This document shows, piece after piece, positions 32,936 through 41,847 of a stretch of 45,055 nucleotides of DNA. Below the pieces are notes generated by a model, which did no database searches, was not told where the DNA came from, and was given only the letters and a program-made list of their open reading frames with translations. Source of the stretch: Gammaproteobacteria bacterium (GTDB lineage Bacteria; Pseudomonadota; Gammaproteobacteria; GCA-001735895); assembly GCA_030595795.1 (NCBI GenBank), contig JAUVCH010000017.1, forward strand, positions 1 to 45,055, in the 5' to 3' direction. Numbering within the stretch: position 1 is the stretch's first letter; each line of letters begins with the position of its first letter. The position numbers were made by a program, and so were the translations under genes.

Positions 32936-35650
32936 GTGACACCACCAAATACAACTGATCCTATTGCTTCCGCACATTCAGCCTCGATTGATACTGTCCT
33001 TGTTGCACTGGAAAGTTCACTTCATGGTCTAACCTACAGAGAAACCGCAGCCCGCCTTGAGCAATTTGGGCGAAATACATTACCCCAGGTTAAGATGCCG
33101 AGTATTGGATCCGTCTTCCTTCGTCAGTTTGCCAGTCCACTTATTTATGTTCTTGTCGCGGCCGCTTTGTTATCCATAGTAATAAAGGAATGGTCTGATG
33201 CGGGTTTTATCTCTGCGGTCCTGTTCATTAATGCGGTTATCGGCACTATTCAGGAGTATTCAGCCCAGCGTGCCGCGGCAGCACTGCAGCAACTCGTTAG
33301 TGCACGATGCCGGGTCTTACGCGAAGGAGATACTTATGAAATCAATGCAGAAGAGCTAGTCCCCGGCGATATTGTACTTCTGGAGTCTGGAGACAAAGTT
33401 CCGGCTGATTTACGTCTACTCGTATCCCATGATATGGAGGTGGATGAATCCCTGCTAACCGGTGAATCCTTACCAGTGCGGAAAGATAGCAATAGCATTT
33501 TAGCGACGGATATTGCCCTGGGTGATCGCGTTAATATGATATTCACCGGCACGTTAGTAGGCCGAGGGCGAGCTCGGGGCGTGGTGGTAGGCACAGCACT
33601 TAATACCGTATTGGGACGCATTGCTGCCGATGTTCTTTTCAAACCGTCACCTAAGGCGCCGTTACAGATCCGCATGGACATTTTCACTCATCGTGTGGCG
33701 GTCTTTGTCGGTATCGCTGCATTGACGATGTTTGGCGTGGCAGTGATGCGTGGTACGCCTCTCGGCGAAATGTTCCTGCTCGCTGTCGCGCTTGCGGTAT
33801 CCGTTATTCCCGAGGGCCTGCCGGTGGCGCTTACTGTTGCCCTGGCTATCGGCATGCGGCGAATGGCGAAACGAAACGTCATTGTGCGTCGACTGCTGGC
33901 GGTGGAGGCACTGGGTTCATGCACATTAATCGCCACCGACAAGACCGGCACACTGACCGTAAATCAGCTGACGGCACGTTGTATATCCTTTCCGAATCGT
34001 GAACCGTGGAAGGTTAGCGGGGAAGGTACAGTACCGGATGGAAGCATCCTGACACCACGCGGTACGCCATCGGCAGAAGAGGCCGCTCTACTGGAACGGC
34101 TATGCCAGGTTGCCGTGCTAACTAATGAGGGTTTTATTGGCCGTACCGACTCCAGTTGGACTCATCATGGTGATGCGGTCGATGTGGCGTTTCTGGTGAT
34201 GGCGCATAAGGCGGGTGTTGTTAAGACAGAAATGACCAATGCCTTTCCTGAAGTCGCCATTATTGCCTATGAATCAGAGCGGCAGTTTTCAGCCAGCCTG
34301 AACCAGGTGAATGGTAAGCAATGTGCCTTTGTAAAAGGTGCGCTTGAGCGCCTGCTGCCTATGTGCACGAGAATGGCAACGTCTGGGCTGGACGTGACTA
34401 TAGAGCAGGAATTGATCGAGCAACAGGCTTACACACTGGCAAGTGGCGGATATCGGGTGCTTGCTCTGGCTGCTGGCGAGATTGAACTGGCTATGGGCGA
34501 GATATTTACCGAAGAACACCTGCGAGGGCTGACATTGATCGGGCTGGTGGGAATTATCGATCCACTGCGCACCGAGGCAAAAGCCGCCGTGGCAGCTTGT
34601 CGGCAGGCAGGTATAGAGGTAGCAATGATTACCGGTGACCACCCTGCTACTGCCTTTGCCATTGCTCAGGAATTAGACATGGTGGAACGCGCCGAGCAGT
34701 TAGTGACTGGCCCTGAATTGAAGCTGGCTTCCGATTCAGGATCGATTGATCAGCTTACCCAGGAGGCACGGGTTTTTGCTCGCGTGGGGCCACACCAAAA
34801 ACTGGACATTGTTCAGTCTCTGCAAAGGAATGGGCATTTTGTGGCCGTCAGCGGAGACGGCGCCAATGACGCACCGGCGTTGCGCGTGTCCCAGGTGGGC
34901 GTTGCTATGGGTAAGGGTGGTACCGATGTGGCAAGAGAGACAGCCGATCTCATCATCACCGACGACAATTTCGCGTCGATGGTCGCAGGTGTCGAAGAGG
35001 GGCGTGTTGCCTACGCGAACGTACGTAAAGTGATTTTTCTTCTCATTTCCACCGGTGCGGCGGAGTTAGTACTGTTTACACTAGCCCTGTTAACTGGTTT
35101 ACCGCTGCCGCTGATGGCAGTGCAGTTACTCTGGTTGAACCTGGTTACCAATGGAATTCAGGATGTGGCCCTGGCATTCGAGCCCGGCGAAGGCGATGAG
35201 TTGCGTTACCCACCAAGACCACCACGAGAACCCATTTTCAATCGACTTATGATAGAGCGGGTAGTGATCTCGGCTTTAGTGATCGGAATCGTCGCCTTTG
35301 CTGTCTTCCAGTGGCTTATCGCCAAAGGCTTTACCCTGGACGAGGCACGCAATGGAACCCTGTTGTTAATGGTTTTATTCGAGAACGTTCATGTATTCAA
35401 TTGTCGATCTGAAGTACGCTCGGCATTACGACACAATCCATTACGTAACCCGATATTGTTAATGGGTACGGCTATTGCGCAACTAGTGCATATTGGCGCT
35501 ATGTATACCCCCTGGATTAGTGATGTATTGCATATCCAGCCGGTTTCGCTGGAACACTGGCTTGAGCTGCTGGGGCTGGCACTGACTGTGTTGATCGTGA
35601 TGGAGCTTCACAAGGCTGTTCGTCGATGGCTTATACAACGAGAACAGTAG
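32936..35650 (+). CDS. P-type cation-transporting ATPase (P2 type)
   Basis: A 904-residue P-type ATPase with about ten membrane helices. It has an N-terminal cation-ATPase domain, the actuator TGES loop (LLTGESLPV), phosphorylated Asp335 in DKTGTLT, KGA in the nucleotide domain, GDGANDAPAL in the hinge, PEGLPVAL in helix 4 and a C-terminal cation-ATPase domain. It pumps a cation across the inner membrane. Helix 6 reads NLVTNGIQDVALAFEP; the position equivalent to the Ca-binding Asp800 of SERCA is Asn, so calcium is not assured and the ion is uncertain. The start is GTG 32936, 68 bases after uspA. DUF211 and VIT-like genes follow, making an ion-homeostasis cluster. Confidence 0.9.
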   Translation: MTPPNTTDPIASAHSASIDTVLVALESSLHGLTYRETAARLEQFGRNTLPQVKMPSIGSVFLRQFASPLIYVLVAAALLSIVIKEWSDAGFISAVLFINAVIGTIQEYSAQRAAAALQQLVSARCRVLREGDTYEINAEELVPGDIVLLESGDKVPADLRLLVSHDMEVDESLLTGESLPVRKDSNSILATDIALGDRVNMIFTGTLVGRGRARGVVVGTALNTVLGRIAADVLFKPSPKAPLQIRMDIFTHRVAVFVGIAALTMFGVAVMRGTPLGEMFLLAVALAVSVIPEGLPVALTVALAIGMRRMAKRNVIVRRLLAVEALGSCTLIATDKTGTLTVNQLTARCISFPNREPWKVSGEGTVPDGSILTPRGTPSAEEAALLERLCQVAVLTNEGFIGRTDSSWTHHGDAVDVAFLVMAHKAGVVKTEMTNAFPEVAIIAYESERQFSASLNQVNGKQCAFVKGALERLLPMCTRMATSGLDVTIEQELIEQQAYTLASGGYRVLALAAGEIELAMGEIFTEEHLRGLTLIGLVGIIDPLRTEAKAAVAACRQAGIEVAMITGDHPATAFAIAQELDMVERAEQLVTGPELKLASDSGSIDQLTQEARVFARVGPHQKLDIVQSLQRNGHFVAVSGDGANDAPALRVSQVGVAMGKGGTDVARETADLIITDDNFASMVAGVEEGRVAYANVRKVIFLLISTGAAELVLFTLALLTGLPLPLMAVQLLWLNLVTNGIQDVALAFEPGEGDELRYPPRPPREPIFNRLMIERVVISALVIGIVAFAVFQWLIAKGFTLDEARNGTLLLMVLFENVHVFNCRSEVRSALRHNPLRNPILLMGTAIAQLVHIGAMYTPWISDVLHIQPVSLEHWLELLGLALTVLIVMELHKAVRRWLIQREQ

Positions 35651-35728
35651 TGTGTTGCCGAGTATTTTAGTAACCTGCTGTTGCAATAACATTTGATCAG
35701 AATGAAAAAACGGATAGAGGTAAACGCT

Positions 35729-35998
35729 ATGGTTTCCGTCAAAAGACTTGTCCTCGATGTGCTTAAACCCCATCAACCAAATGCGCTTGAATTTTCCCAG
35801 GCTATTGCCGGGGTAGGAGACGATTATCGAGTATGTTTGACCGTCCTTGAGATAGATGAAAACACCGAAACGCTTCAGCTAGAGATCGAGGGAAATTCTA
35901 TTAATTTTGAAGCAATTCAATCAGCCATAGGCAATATGGGGGGGTCGCTTCACAGCATTGATGAAGTTGAAGTTCTCAGTGAAACTGATGTTGATTAA
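35729..35998 (+). CDS. DUF211 protein
   Basis: An 89-residue protein with the DUF211 layout: VKRLVLDVLKPHQPNALEFSQ, an alpha/beta middle and an end of the form IGNMGGSLHSIDEVEV. DUF211 is a ferredoxin-like family common in archaea, with structures but no known activity. The start at 35729 is preferred because AGAGG precedes it; earlier starts at 35702 (ATG) or 35693 (TTG) have no ribosome site. It lies between the P-type ATPase and a VIT/CCC1-like gene, on the same strand, and ends six bases before the latter. A partner role in metal or ion homeostasis is inferred from this context. Confidence 0.83.
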   Translation: MVSVKRLVLDVLKPHQPNALEFSQAIAGVGDDYRVCLTVLEIDENTETLQLEIEGNSINFEAIQSAIGNMGGSLHSIDEVEVLSETDVD

Positions 35999-36004
35999 TA
36001 CTTC

Positions 36005-36586
36005 ATGAGGCTGTTAAAAAAGGCGGAATTTCTGCTGCGTATCGCCCATACTCACGAGATTGTGCGCCGTTATTTTATCGTCAACGGCTTTGATGGCGCA
36101 CTCACCATGCTCGGACTCATCATCGGATTTCTTGTCAGTACACCTGCCGAGTTATCTGTCATTATTAACGCCTGCCTGGGTGCAGCTATTGCCCTGGGCA
36201 TGAGTGGTGTGAGCAGTGCCTACGTTAGTGAATCTGCAGAAAGACAGCATGCCCTGGGGAAATTGGAGGGCGCGATGATCAGCGACCTACATAACAGTGC
36301 GCATGGTGAAGCAGCACGCCTGGCACCATTGTTGATCGCACTGGTTAATGGTTCGGCACCGCTGTTCATTTCACTGCTGATTCTGACTCCCCTATGGCTA
36401 TCGCAGGCGGGCGTCCCACTGCCCTTATCTCCGCTCTATGCGGCTATTATTGTCGCGCTGCTGCTGACCTTTTTTCTGGGTGTTTTACTCGGACGTATCG
36501 CAAATATCTCATGGCTACGCAGTGGGATCCAGACCCTGTTGGTCGCGGTGATGACCGCCGTCCTCATTTTCATGTTTGCCGGATAA
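36005..36586 (+). CDS. VIT1/CCC1-family membrane protein (TIGR00267-like)
   Basis: A 193-residue protein with about five membrane helices. RYFIVNGFDGALTMLGLIIGF and ALGMSGVSSAYVSESAERQ match the VIT1/CCC1 family, with the acidic and methionine-containing first helix expected for iron or manganese transport. The short form is the archaeal-type branch (DUF125/TIGR00267). It directly follows DUF211 (6-base gap), a pairing with an archaeal flavour. It probably moves divalent metal ions across the inner membrane. The substrate is not proven. Confidence 0.82.
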   Translation: MRLLKKAEFLLRIAHTHEIVRRYFIVNGFDGALTMLGLIIGFLVSTPAELSVIINACLGAAIALGMSGVSSAYVSESAERQHALGKLEGAMISDLHNSAHGEAARLAPLLIALVNGSAPLFISLLILTPLWLSQAGVPLPLSPLYAAIIVALLLTFFLGVLLGRIANISWLRSGIQTLLVAVMTAVLIFMFAG

Positions 36587-36634
36587 TTATATGTGCTAAA
36601 TTGTTGGCCGCGCTGTCGGGGAAGCTGGCCGAAT

Positions 36635-37252
36635 TCACGCGCTCCGCTCCCCCAAAACCTTCAGCTGAAACAAACTATTCCGCTCTTCTTCCTCAAGACT
36701 AGATTCCACATAGTCGATAGTACGCTCGTACCGGGGTATGACGTTGTACTTCAGTGCGTTCACCCTCTTCTGAGTTTTTCGCTGTTCTTCGAGCAATCGC
36801 CACAATGTAGTTTCGACTTCGGCCAGTTTCGCGGTTTTTACCACCATGTCGGTAAAGCTCGACCGCGTTTCATCGAGGCTTGCGTCGGTTCCAAAAGTGC
36901 CGACGGGTTGCAGGGGTAATTTGGATATCTGTACCGAGGGATATTGCACGCTCATGTTTCGTCTCGGTAAGATTTTTGCTTCCACCGCTTCGGGCATGCC
37001 AACGGCCAGTTGTTGAATACGATTACTGCCCATGCGCATCTGCGTAATACTCAGCCAGCGGTAGGCGTTGGCCATGGTGTCTCTGGCCGATTGGTTAAGC
37101 TGTCGATATTCTTTCAGCTTTTCGTAGACCAGTCGTGTCAGCAGTTCGCGCTTGCGCTCCAGCAGGCGAAAACCTTCATTGAGAAAAATCAGCTTTTGTT
37201 TCAAATCGAGTAACGAACTCTTGGTCGGTGGTATATTGAGCCGCTCCCGCAT
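36635..37252 (-). CDS. atpD: A/V-type ATPase subunit D
   Basis: A 205-residue protein with the subunit D pattern at its N-terminus (RLNIPPTKSSLLDLKQKLIFL...GFRLLERKRELLTRLV) and C-terminal coiled coil (ALKYNVIPRYERTIDYVESSLEEEERNSLFQLKVL). It forms the central rotor shaft that couples ATP hydrolysis or synthesis in A3B3 to the membrane ring. It is the last gene of the operon and abuts atpB without spacing. It converges on the VIT-like gene; the 48 bases between show no clear terminator. Confidence 0.95.
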   Translation of the reverse strand: MRERLNIPPTKSSLLDLKQKLIFLNEGFRLLERKRELLTRLVYEKLKEYRQLNQSARDTMANAYRWLSITQMRMGSNRIQQLAVGMPEAVEAKILPRRNMSVQYPSVQISKLPLQPVGTFGTDASLDETRSSFTDMVVKTAKLAEVETTLWRLLEEQRKTQKRVNALKYNVIPRYERTIDYVESSLEEEERNSLFQLKVLGERSA

Positions 37253-38638
37253 TTAACCCGACCCATCCCAGCTGTGATACTTATGCAAATCCTCTTCGCT
37301 AACCCGGCTGAGCGTGTTCGGTGGTAATAGTGACAGCAGCTCCCAGGCCAGGTTTAGCGTTTCGATAATATTGCGTTCTTCGTGTTCGCCCTGTCGTACA
37401 AAATCGGCTTCGAAGCGTTCGGCAAATTCGAGGTAATGATGGTCTCGCTCCGATAATTCTTCCGCGCCAATAATCGACGCCAGGTTTCTCGACTCCAGCG
37501 CACGGGTGTAGGAGGCATAGAGTTGACTGGCGACGCGCGGGTGATCCTCCCGGGTAAAATCCTTACCGATGCCGTCTTTCATCAATCTCGATAGCGAGGG
37601 CGGCACGTTGATCGGCGGGTATACCGACTTATTGTTTAATTCACGGCTTAACACGATCTGCCCTTCGGTAATATAACCGGTCAGGTCTGGTATTGGATGG
37701 GTAATATCGTCGCTGGGCATGGATAGTATCGGGATCATCGTGATCGAGCCATGCCGATCGCGCAGGCGCCCGGCGCGTTCATAAATTTCCGCCAGATCAG
37801 AATACAGATATCCGGGATAGCCTTTTCGCGAAGGAACATCGCCTTTTTCGGTGGCTATCTCGCGCAGCGCTTCGGCATAGTTGGTCATGTCGGTAATAAC
37901 CACGAGCACATGATGATCGAGTTCGTAGGCGAGATACTCGGCGGCTGTAAGCGCGGTACGCGGCAGCAGCAGGCGTTCCATTGGCGGGTCATTTGCCAGA
38001 TTCATGAACATCACCACATTGCGTAAAACACCACTGGATTCAAACTCCTGTTCGAAAAATCGGGCATCGGAATAGGACACGCCCATGGCCGCAAAAACAA
38101 TGACAAAATTAGAAGCATCGCCCGGTAATCGGGCCTGTCGTACTATTTGAGCTGCCAGTCGGTTATGCGGTAAGCCAGAGCCGGAGAATACTGGAAGTTT
38201 CTGACCGCGCACCAGCGAGTTGAGTCCGTCGATGGCTGATATTCCAGTTTGAATAAATTCGCGCGGATAAGCGCGTGCAGCCGGGTTCACCGGCGAGCCG
38301 TTCACGTTCCTACGCAAATTAGAAATGAGTGGCGGACGATCATCACGCGGTTCGCCAATGCCGTTGAAGTTGCGGCCCAGCATGCCGGGCGACAGGGATA
38401 ACTCGAAGGGTTCATCCAGAAAACGTACCCAGGTATTCTCAAGATCGAGATTATCGGTACCTTCAAATACCTGCACCATGACCACTTCTTTCGAGCTACG
38501 AATCACCTGGCCATTTCGTCGATTATTATCCCTGTCGCGAATCACCACTCGATCACCGAGCGCTATACCGTCCACCGCCTTGAGGAACATCAACGCGCCA
38601 TGAATCGAACTGACTCTACGAAATTCGAGTTCACTCAT
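37253..38638 (-). CDS. atpB: A/V-type ATPase subunit B
   Basis: A 461-residue non-catalytic nucleotide-binding subunit. It has the family core (EFIQTGISAIDGLNSLVRGQKLPVF) and lacks a Walker A lysine (FSGSGLPHNRLAAQIV), as expected for B. ITDMTNYAEALREI and GRLRDRHGSITMIPILSMP are also typical. It alternates with A in the catalytic hexamer. Its ATG overlaps the atpA stop (ATGA), and its stop is directly followed by atpD, so the genes are co-translated. Confidence 0.96.
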   Translation of the reverse strand: MSELEFRRVSSIHGALMFLKAVDGIALGDRVVIRDRDNNRRNGQVIRSSKEVVMVQVFEGTDNLDLENTWVRFLDEPFELSLSPGMLGRNFNGIGEPRDDRPPLISNLRRNVNGSPVNPAARAYPREFIQTGISAIDGLNSLVRGQKLPVFSGSGLPHNRLAAQIVRQARLPGDASNFVIVFAAMGVSYSDARFFEQEFESSGVLRNVVMFMNLANDPPMERLLLPRTALTAAEYLAYELDHHVLVVITDMTNYAEALREIATEKGDVPSRKGYPGYLYSDLAEIYERAGRLRDRHGSITMIPILSMPSDDITHPIPDLTGYITEGQIVLSRELNNKSVYPPINVPPSLSRLMKDGIGKDFTREDHPRVASQLYASYTRALESRNLASIIGAEELSERDHHYLEFAERFEADFVRQGEHEERNIIETLNLAWELLSLLPPNTLSRVSEEDLHKYHSWDGSG

Positions 38639-40416
38639 GATTTAGTTTCCTGTCCATTACTGTATTCCACCCGCAACCCGTCAAACGCCTCGCGGATTTT
38701 TTCTGAATAGCGAGCCAGCTCCTTCAAATCATCACTCGGAACCATCGATTTGAGCCGCCTGAGTTCACCACCAAAAGGCAGTTCGATCAGCGGCTCGACC
38801 GGCATACCTAGCTTGATTAATTCGACGCCACCATCATGAAATTGCAACATTAAATCCAGTAGTTGAAACTGCTTTTGTGGTGAGCAGTAACTATCGATGG
38901 GATCGAGCGCAGATTGCTGTAAGACTGCCTCCTTAATTAATCCCGCGCTTTCGAGCACCCAGCGCTGGTTCGAAGATAAGGCCTCGGGTCCGACCAGATT
39001 GACGATTCTCTCCAGTTCGTCGGCTTCTGCCAGTAGCGAAAGCGCCTGTTGACGACGCACATACCATTGTTTGCCGACCTGTTCGGACCACCACTCGGCC
39101 GCCCGATCCGCGTAAGCAGTAAAACTTTCGAGCCAGGAGATCGCCGGGTAATGTCGCGCATCGGCCAACGGTTTCGACAGGGCCCAGAAGGTTCGAATAA
39201 TTTCCTTGGTGTGACTGGTAACCGGTTCGGAAAAGTCACCTCCTGGCGGTGAAACCGCGCCGATCAGGCTAACCGAGCCACTATTGCCAGCCAGCGTATT
39301 CACCGATCCGGCGCGTTCGTAAAAGGCCGCCAACCGTGACGCCAGATAAGCGGGATAACCTTCCTCTACCGGCATTTGTCCCAGTCGACCGGCAACTTCA
39401 CGTAGCGCCTCGGCCCAACGGCTGGTGGAATCTGCCACCATTACGACATCGTAGCCCTGATCCCGATAATACTCGGCCATGGTCACCCCAACATAGATAC
39501 TGGCTTCCCTGGCGACCACCGGCATATTCGACGTATTCGCCACCAGAAAGGTACGTTCCATCAGCGAACGACCGCTGTAAGGATCTTTCAGTTCCGGGAA
39601 GGACTGCAAGATATCAACTATTTCATTGCCGCGTTCGCCACAGCCCACATATAAAACAATATCCGCATTGGCCCAGCGCGCTATCTGCTGTTGCAGCATT
39701 GTTTTTCCCGCACCAAAGGGGCCGGGCACCGCCGCTTTTCCGCCTTTGAGGAAAGGAAAGAAGGTATCTAGTATCCGCTGACCGGTGATTAACGGTACAT
39801 TGGAATTGGCCCGTGACTGGTAGGGCCTGGGCATGCGCACAGGCCAGCGATGATACATTTTAAGATCTTCCACCGAACCGGAATCGGTTCTGATCCTGAC
39901 GATGGTTTCGTTTATTTTATAATCACCTTCCGGAGCGTGTTCGATGACGATACCGTGACTATCTGGCGGCACCAGAATACGATGCTGAATCGTCTCGGTT
40001 TCCTCCACTGTGCCGAGAATTTGCCCGCCGCGAAGCTCGCTGCCGACAACCAGATTATTGTCCGCGACAAAGTGCCAGGACCTGTCCCTGTCGAGCGCGG
40101 ATACTTCCAGCCCGCGCGCGATATGCTCACCACTTAGCGCCATAATCTTGTTGAGCGGGCGCTGTATGCCATCAAATATCTGGCCTAGCAAACCAGGGCC
40201 CAGTTCAACCGACAGTGGATAATCCAGTCCGACAACCTGCTCACCAGGACGTAACGATTCGGTCGATTCATAAACCTGAACCAGCGCATCTTTTTCACGG
40301 ATATGGATGACTTCTCCGACCAACCCCAGGCGACCGATCTTAACCTGATCGCCATTACGAATACCCGACTGGCGAATGGTGACGATCGGACCGTTAATTT
40401 CTAATACCTCACCCAT
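38635..40416 (-). CDS. atpA: A/V-type ATPase catalytic subunit A
   Basis: A 593-residue catalytic subunit, with Walker A GPFGAGKTMLQQQIARW, the A-type 'non-homologous region' (SHGIVIEHAPEGDYKI...), ERGNE in YVGCGERGNEI and MVADSTSRWAEALREVAGRLGQMP. The start MGEVLEINGPIVTIRQSGI at 40416 fits the family; a longer frame to 40521 adds 35 unrelated residues. The start overlaps the end of atpE by eight bases. It hydrolyses or makes ATP in alternation with subunit B. Confidence 0.96.
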   Translation of the reverse strand: MGEVLEINGPIVTIRQSGIRNGDQVKIGRLGLVGEVIHIREKDALVQVYESTESLRPGEQVVGLDYPLSVELGPGLLGQIFDGIQRPLNKIMALSGEHIARGLEVSALDRDRSWHFVADNNLVVGSELRGGQILGTVEETETIQHRILVPPDSHGIVIEHAPEGDYKINETIVRIRTDSGSVEDLKMYHRWPVRMPRPYQSRANSNVPLITGQRILDTFFPFLKGGKAAVPGPFGAGKTMLQQQIARWANADIVLYVGCGERGNEIVDILQSFPELKDPYSGRSLMERTFLVANTSNMPVVAREASIYVGVTMAEYYRDQGYDVVMVADSTSRWAEALREVAGRLGQMPVEEGYPAYLASRLAAFYERAGSVNTLAGNSGSVSLIGAVSPPGGDFSEPVTSHTKEIIRTFWALSKPLADARHYPAISWLESFTAYADRAAEWWSEQVGKQWYVRRQQALSLLAEADELERIVNLVGPEALSSNQRWVLESAGLIKEAVLQQSALDPIDSYCSPQKQFQLLDLMLQFHDGGVELIKLGMPVEPLIELPFGGELRRLKSMVPSDDLKELARYSEKIREAFDGLRVEYSNGQETKS

Positions 40417-41062
40417 CGAAAGACATCCCTCTGCCCGATATTGTCGAGAATAACCTTTCGAAGATAATTCGCTGCAATGCTTCATCGCGACGCGCGATGA
40501 TGCCTTCGAAGGTGTTATCAATCATCACATCGCCTGCCTCCGAAACCAGCTTTACACCACCGGAACATCGGTTCGCTTCGGGGTTTAATCTTATTTTCAG
40601 ACCATCTCCGCAACATTTTTTGACGATGGCTTCCCAGTCATCCACGAAGCGAGACATATCCTGACTATTGAGCGATGCTACCAGTCGGGGCAGTCCAATT
40701 TTTTCGACCCCCTGCCTGAGTAGATTTTCAAAAATGGCACGGTAACGCTGATCGTCGTCCGGCAGTTTTGCCAGTTCTCTAATTACTTTATCCAGTATCG
40801 ACTGAACCAGTCCCCAGCGATTACGATCGAGTTCAGCCTGTATGCGCAATTCGCTCGCCTGAATCTGACGCTGATATTCCCGCTCCGACTGCAGCTTCGC
40901 AGACAGCAATTCATTCTGTTCCATCAATTTTATTTTTTCGCGAGCGTCCTGCAGGATTCTGCTTCGAGTCATCTGACCCTGCTTGATATGCTCTTCGGCG
41001 AGTTTTTGAGCACGCTCAAGAATGGCCTGCTGCAGTGCTTTGACCTGATCACTTTCACTCAC
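40409..41062 (-). CDS. atpE: A/V-type ATPase subunit E
   Basis: A 217-residue protein: a long charged N-terminal helix (ILERAQKLAEEHIKQGQ...ARE) forming the peripheral stalk and a globular C-terminal domain ending VMIDNTFEGIIARRDEAL, typical of subunit E. It pairs with the H/G subunit to make the stator. It overlaps both atpF (upstream) and atpA (downstream) by eight bases, indicating coupled translation. Confidence 0.92.
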   Translation of the reverse strand: MSESDQVKALQQAILERAQKLAEEHIKQGQMTRSRILQDAREKIKLMEQNELLSAKLQSEREYQRQIQASELRIQAELDRNRWGLVQSILDKVIRELAKLPDDDQRYRAIFENLLRQGVEKIGLPRLVASLNSQDMSRFVDDWEAIVKKCCGDGLKIRLNPEANRCSGGVKLVSEAGDVMIDNTFEGIIARRDEALQRIIFERLFSTISGRGMSFDG

Positions 41063-41384
41063 CCGGTTTAATCTCCATCACTGCGGACCCCAGTACTCTT
41101 TTAATCAACTGCTCTACTTCCGGTTGATAATTCTGCACTGCCTGTAAACCCGGGATTTCACTAATTAAAATAGAACCACCCTGATTGCGTAACTGCTGCA
41201 CCATCGGAATATCGGCATTGACCAAATCCTGCTGAATAAAAACCAGCGCGGATTCGCGATTTCGCACCAGTTCAACCAAAACCGCGTTAATCACTTCGGC
41301 TGATTCATCCGCATAGCTCTTAATGCCCAATAACGCGAAACCATCCATCAGTTCCGAATTACCCACGGCAATGATTTTCATCAA
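41055..41384 (-). CDS. atpF: A/V-type ATPase subunit F
   Basis: A 109-residue protein with the subunit F Rossmann-like fold: IIAVGNSELMDGFALLGIKS at the start, ESALVFIQQDLVNADIPMV in the middle and LIKRVLGS at the end. In the complex it binds the central shaft and can modulate catalysis. It overlaps its neighbours by 4-8 bases. Confidence 0.9.
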   Translation of the reverse strand: MMKIIAVGNSELMDGFALLGIKSYADESAEVINAVLVELVRNRESALVFIQQDLVNADIPMVQQLRNQGGSILISEIPGLQAVQNYQPEVEQLIKRVLGSAVMEIKPGE

Positions 41385-41827
41385 AGCTTGCCCAGCAATA
41401 GGATACTCACCACCAACCCATAAATGGCAATACCTTCGGCGAGCCCAAGATATATCAGAGTTCGACCGAACATTTCCGGCTTTTCGGTGATTACCGCGAG
41501 CGACGCAGAACCCACCGAACTAACAGCAATCCCGGCACCAATGGTAGCGAGTCCGGTCGGTAATCCAATGCCTATGAGCGCCAGACCATGGCCCAGACTA
41601 ATATCCTTCACGCCTGAAGCCGCCTGCTCGGCCGCCATGACTTCACTGGTACCGATGATTAAAAGACCGACTATTCCTGATGCAAACAGCAGTAGCTGAA
41701 CTGCCACACCGCTCTTCATCCAGGCTGGCCTCAACTGGCTGGTTGATCGTGGAAAGACCAGAAAATAAATGCCAAGCAGGAAAATACTCAGCGCACTAAC
41801 GGTAATCAGGATGGTAAGAATGGTCAT
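41381..41827 (-). CDS. atpK: A/V-type ATPase membrane ring subunit K (c)
   Basis: A 148-residue membrane protein. The C-terminal part is a two-helix hairpin (GLALIGIGLPTGLATIGAGI and TLIYLGLAEGIAIYGLVVSI) with one ion-binding acid, Glu131. About 75 N-terminal residues carry two further hydrophobic segments, so it is longer than a simple c subunit; they could include a cleavable leader or extra helices. Only one hairpin with one carboxylate is present. Whether the ring carries H+ or Na+ cannot be decided. It lies between atpI and atpF. Confidence 0.92.
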   Translation of the reverse strand: MTILTILITVSALSIFLLGIYFLVFPRSTSQLRPAWMKSGVAVQLLLFASGIVGLLIIGTSEVMAAEQAASGVKDISLGHGLALIGIGLPTGLATIGAGIAVSSVGSASLAVITEKPEMFGRTLIYLGLAEGIAIYGLVVSILLLGKL

Positions 41828-41847
41828 AGCCTTCTCCAGTAACGATA

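Noticed and set aside
40417..40521. Longer atpA reading frame with 35 extra N-terminal residues
   Set aside because: The family start MGEVLEINGP fits ATG 40416, and the extra part lies inside atpE.
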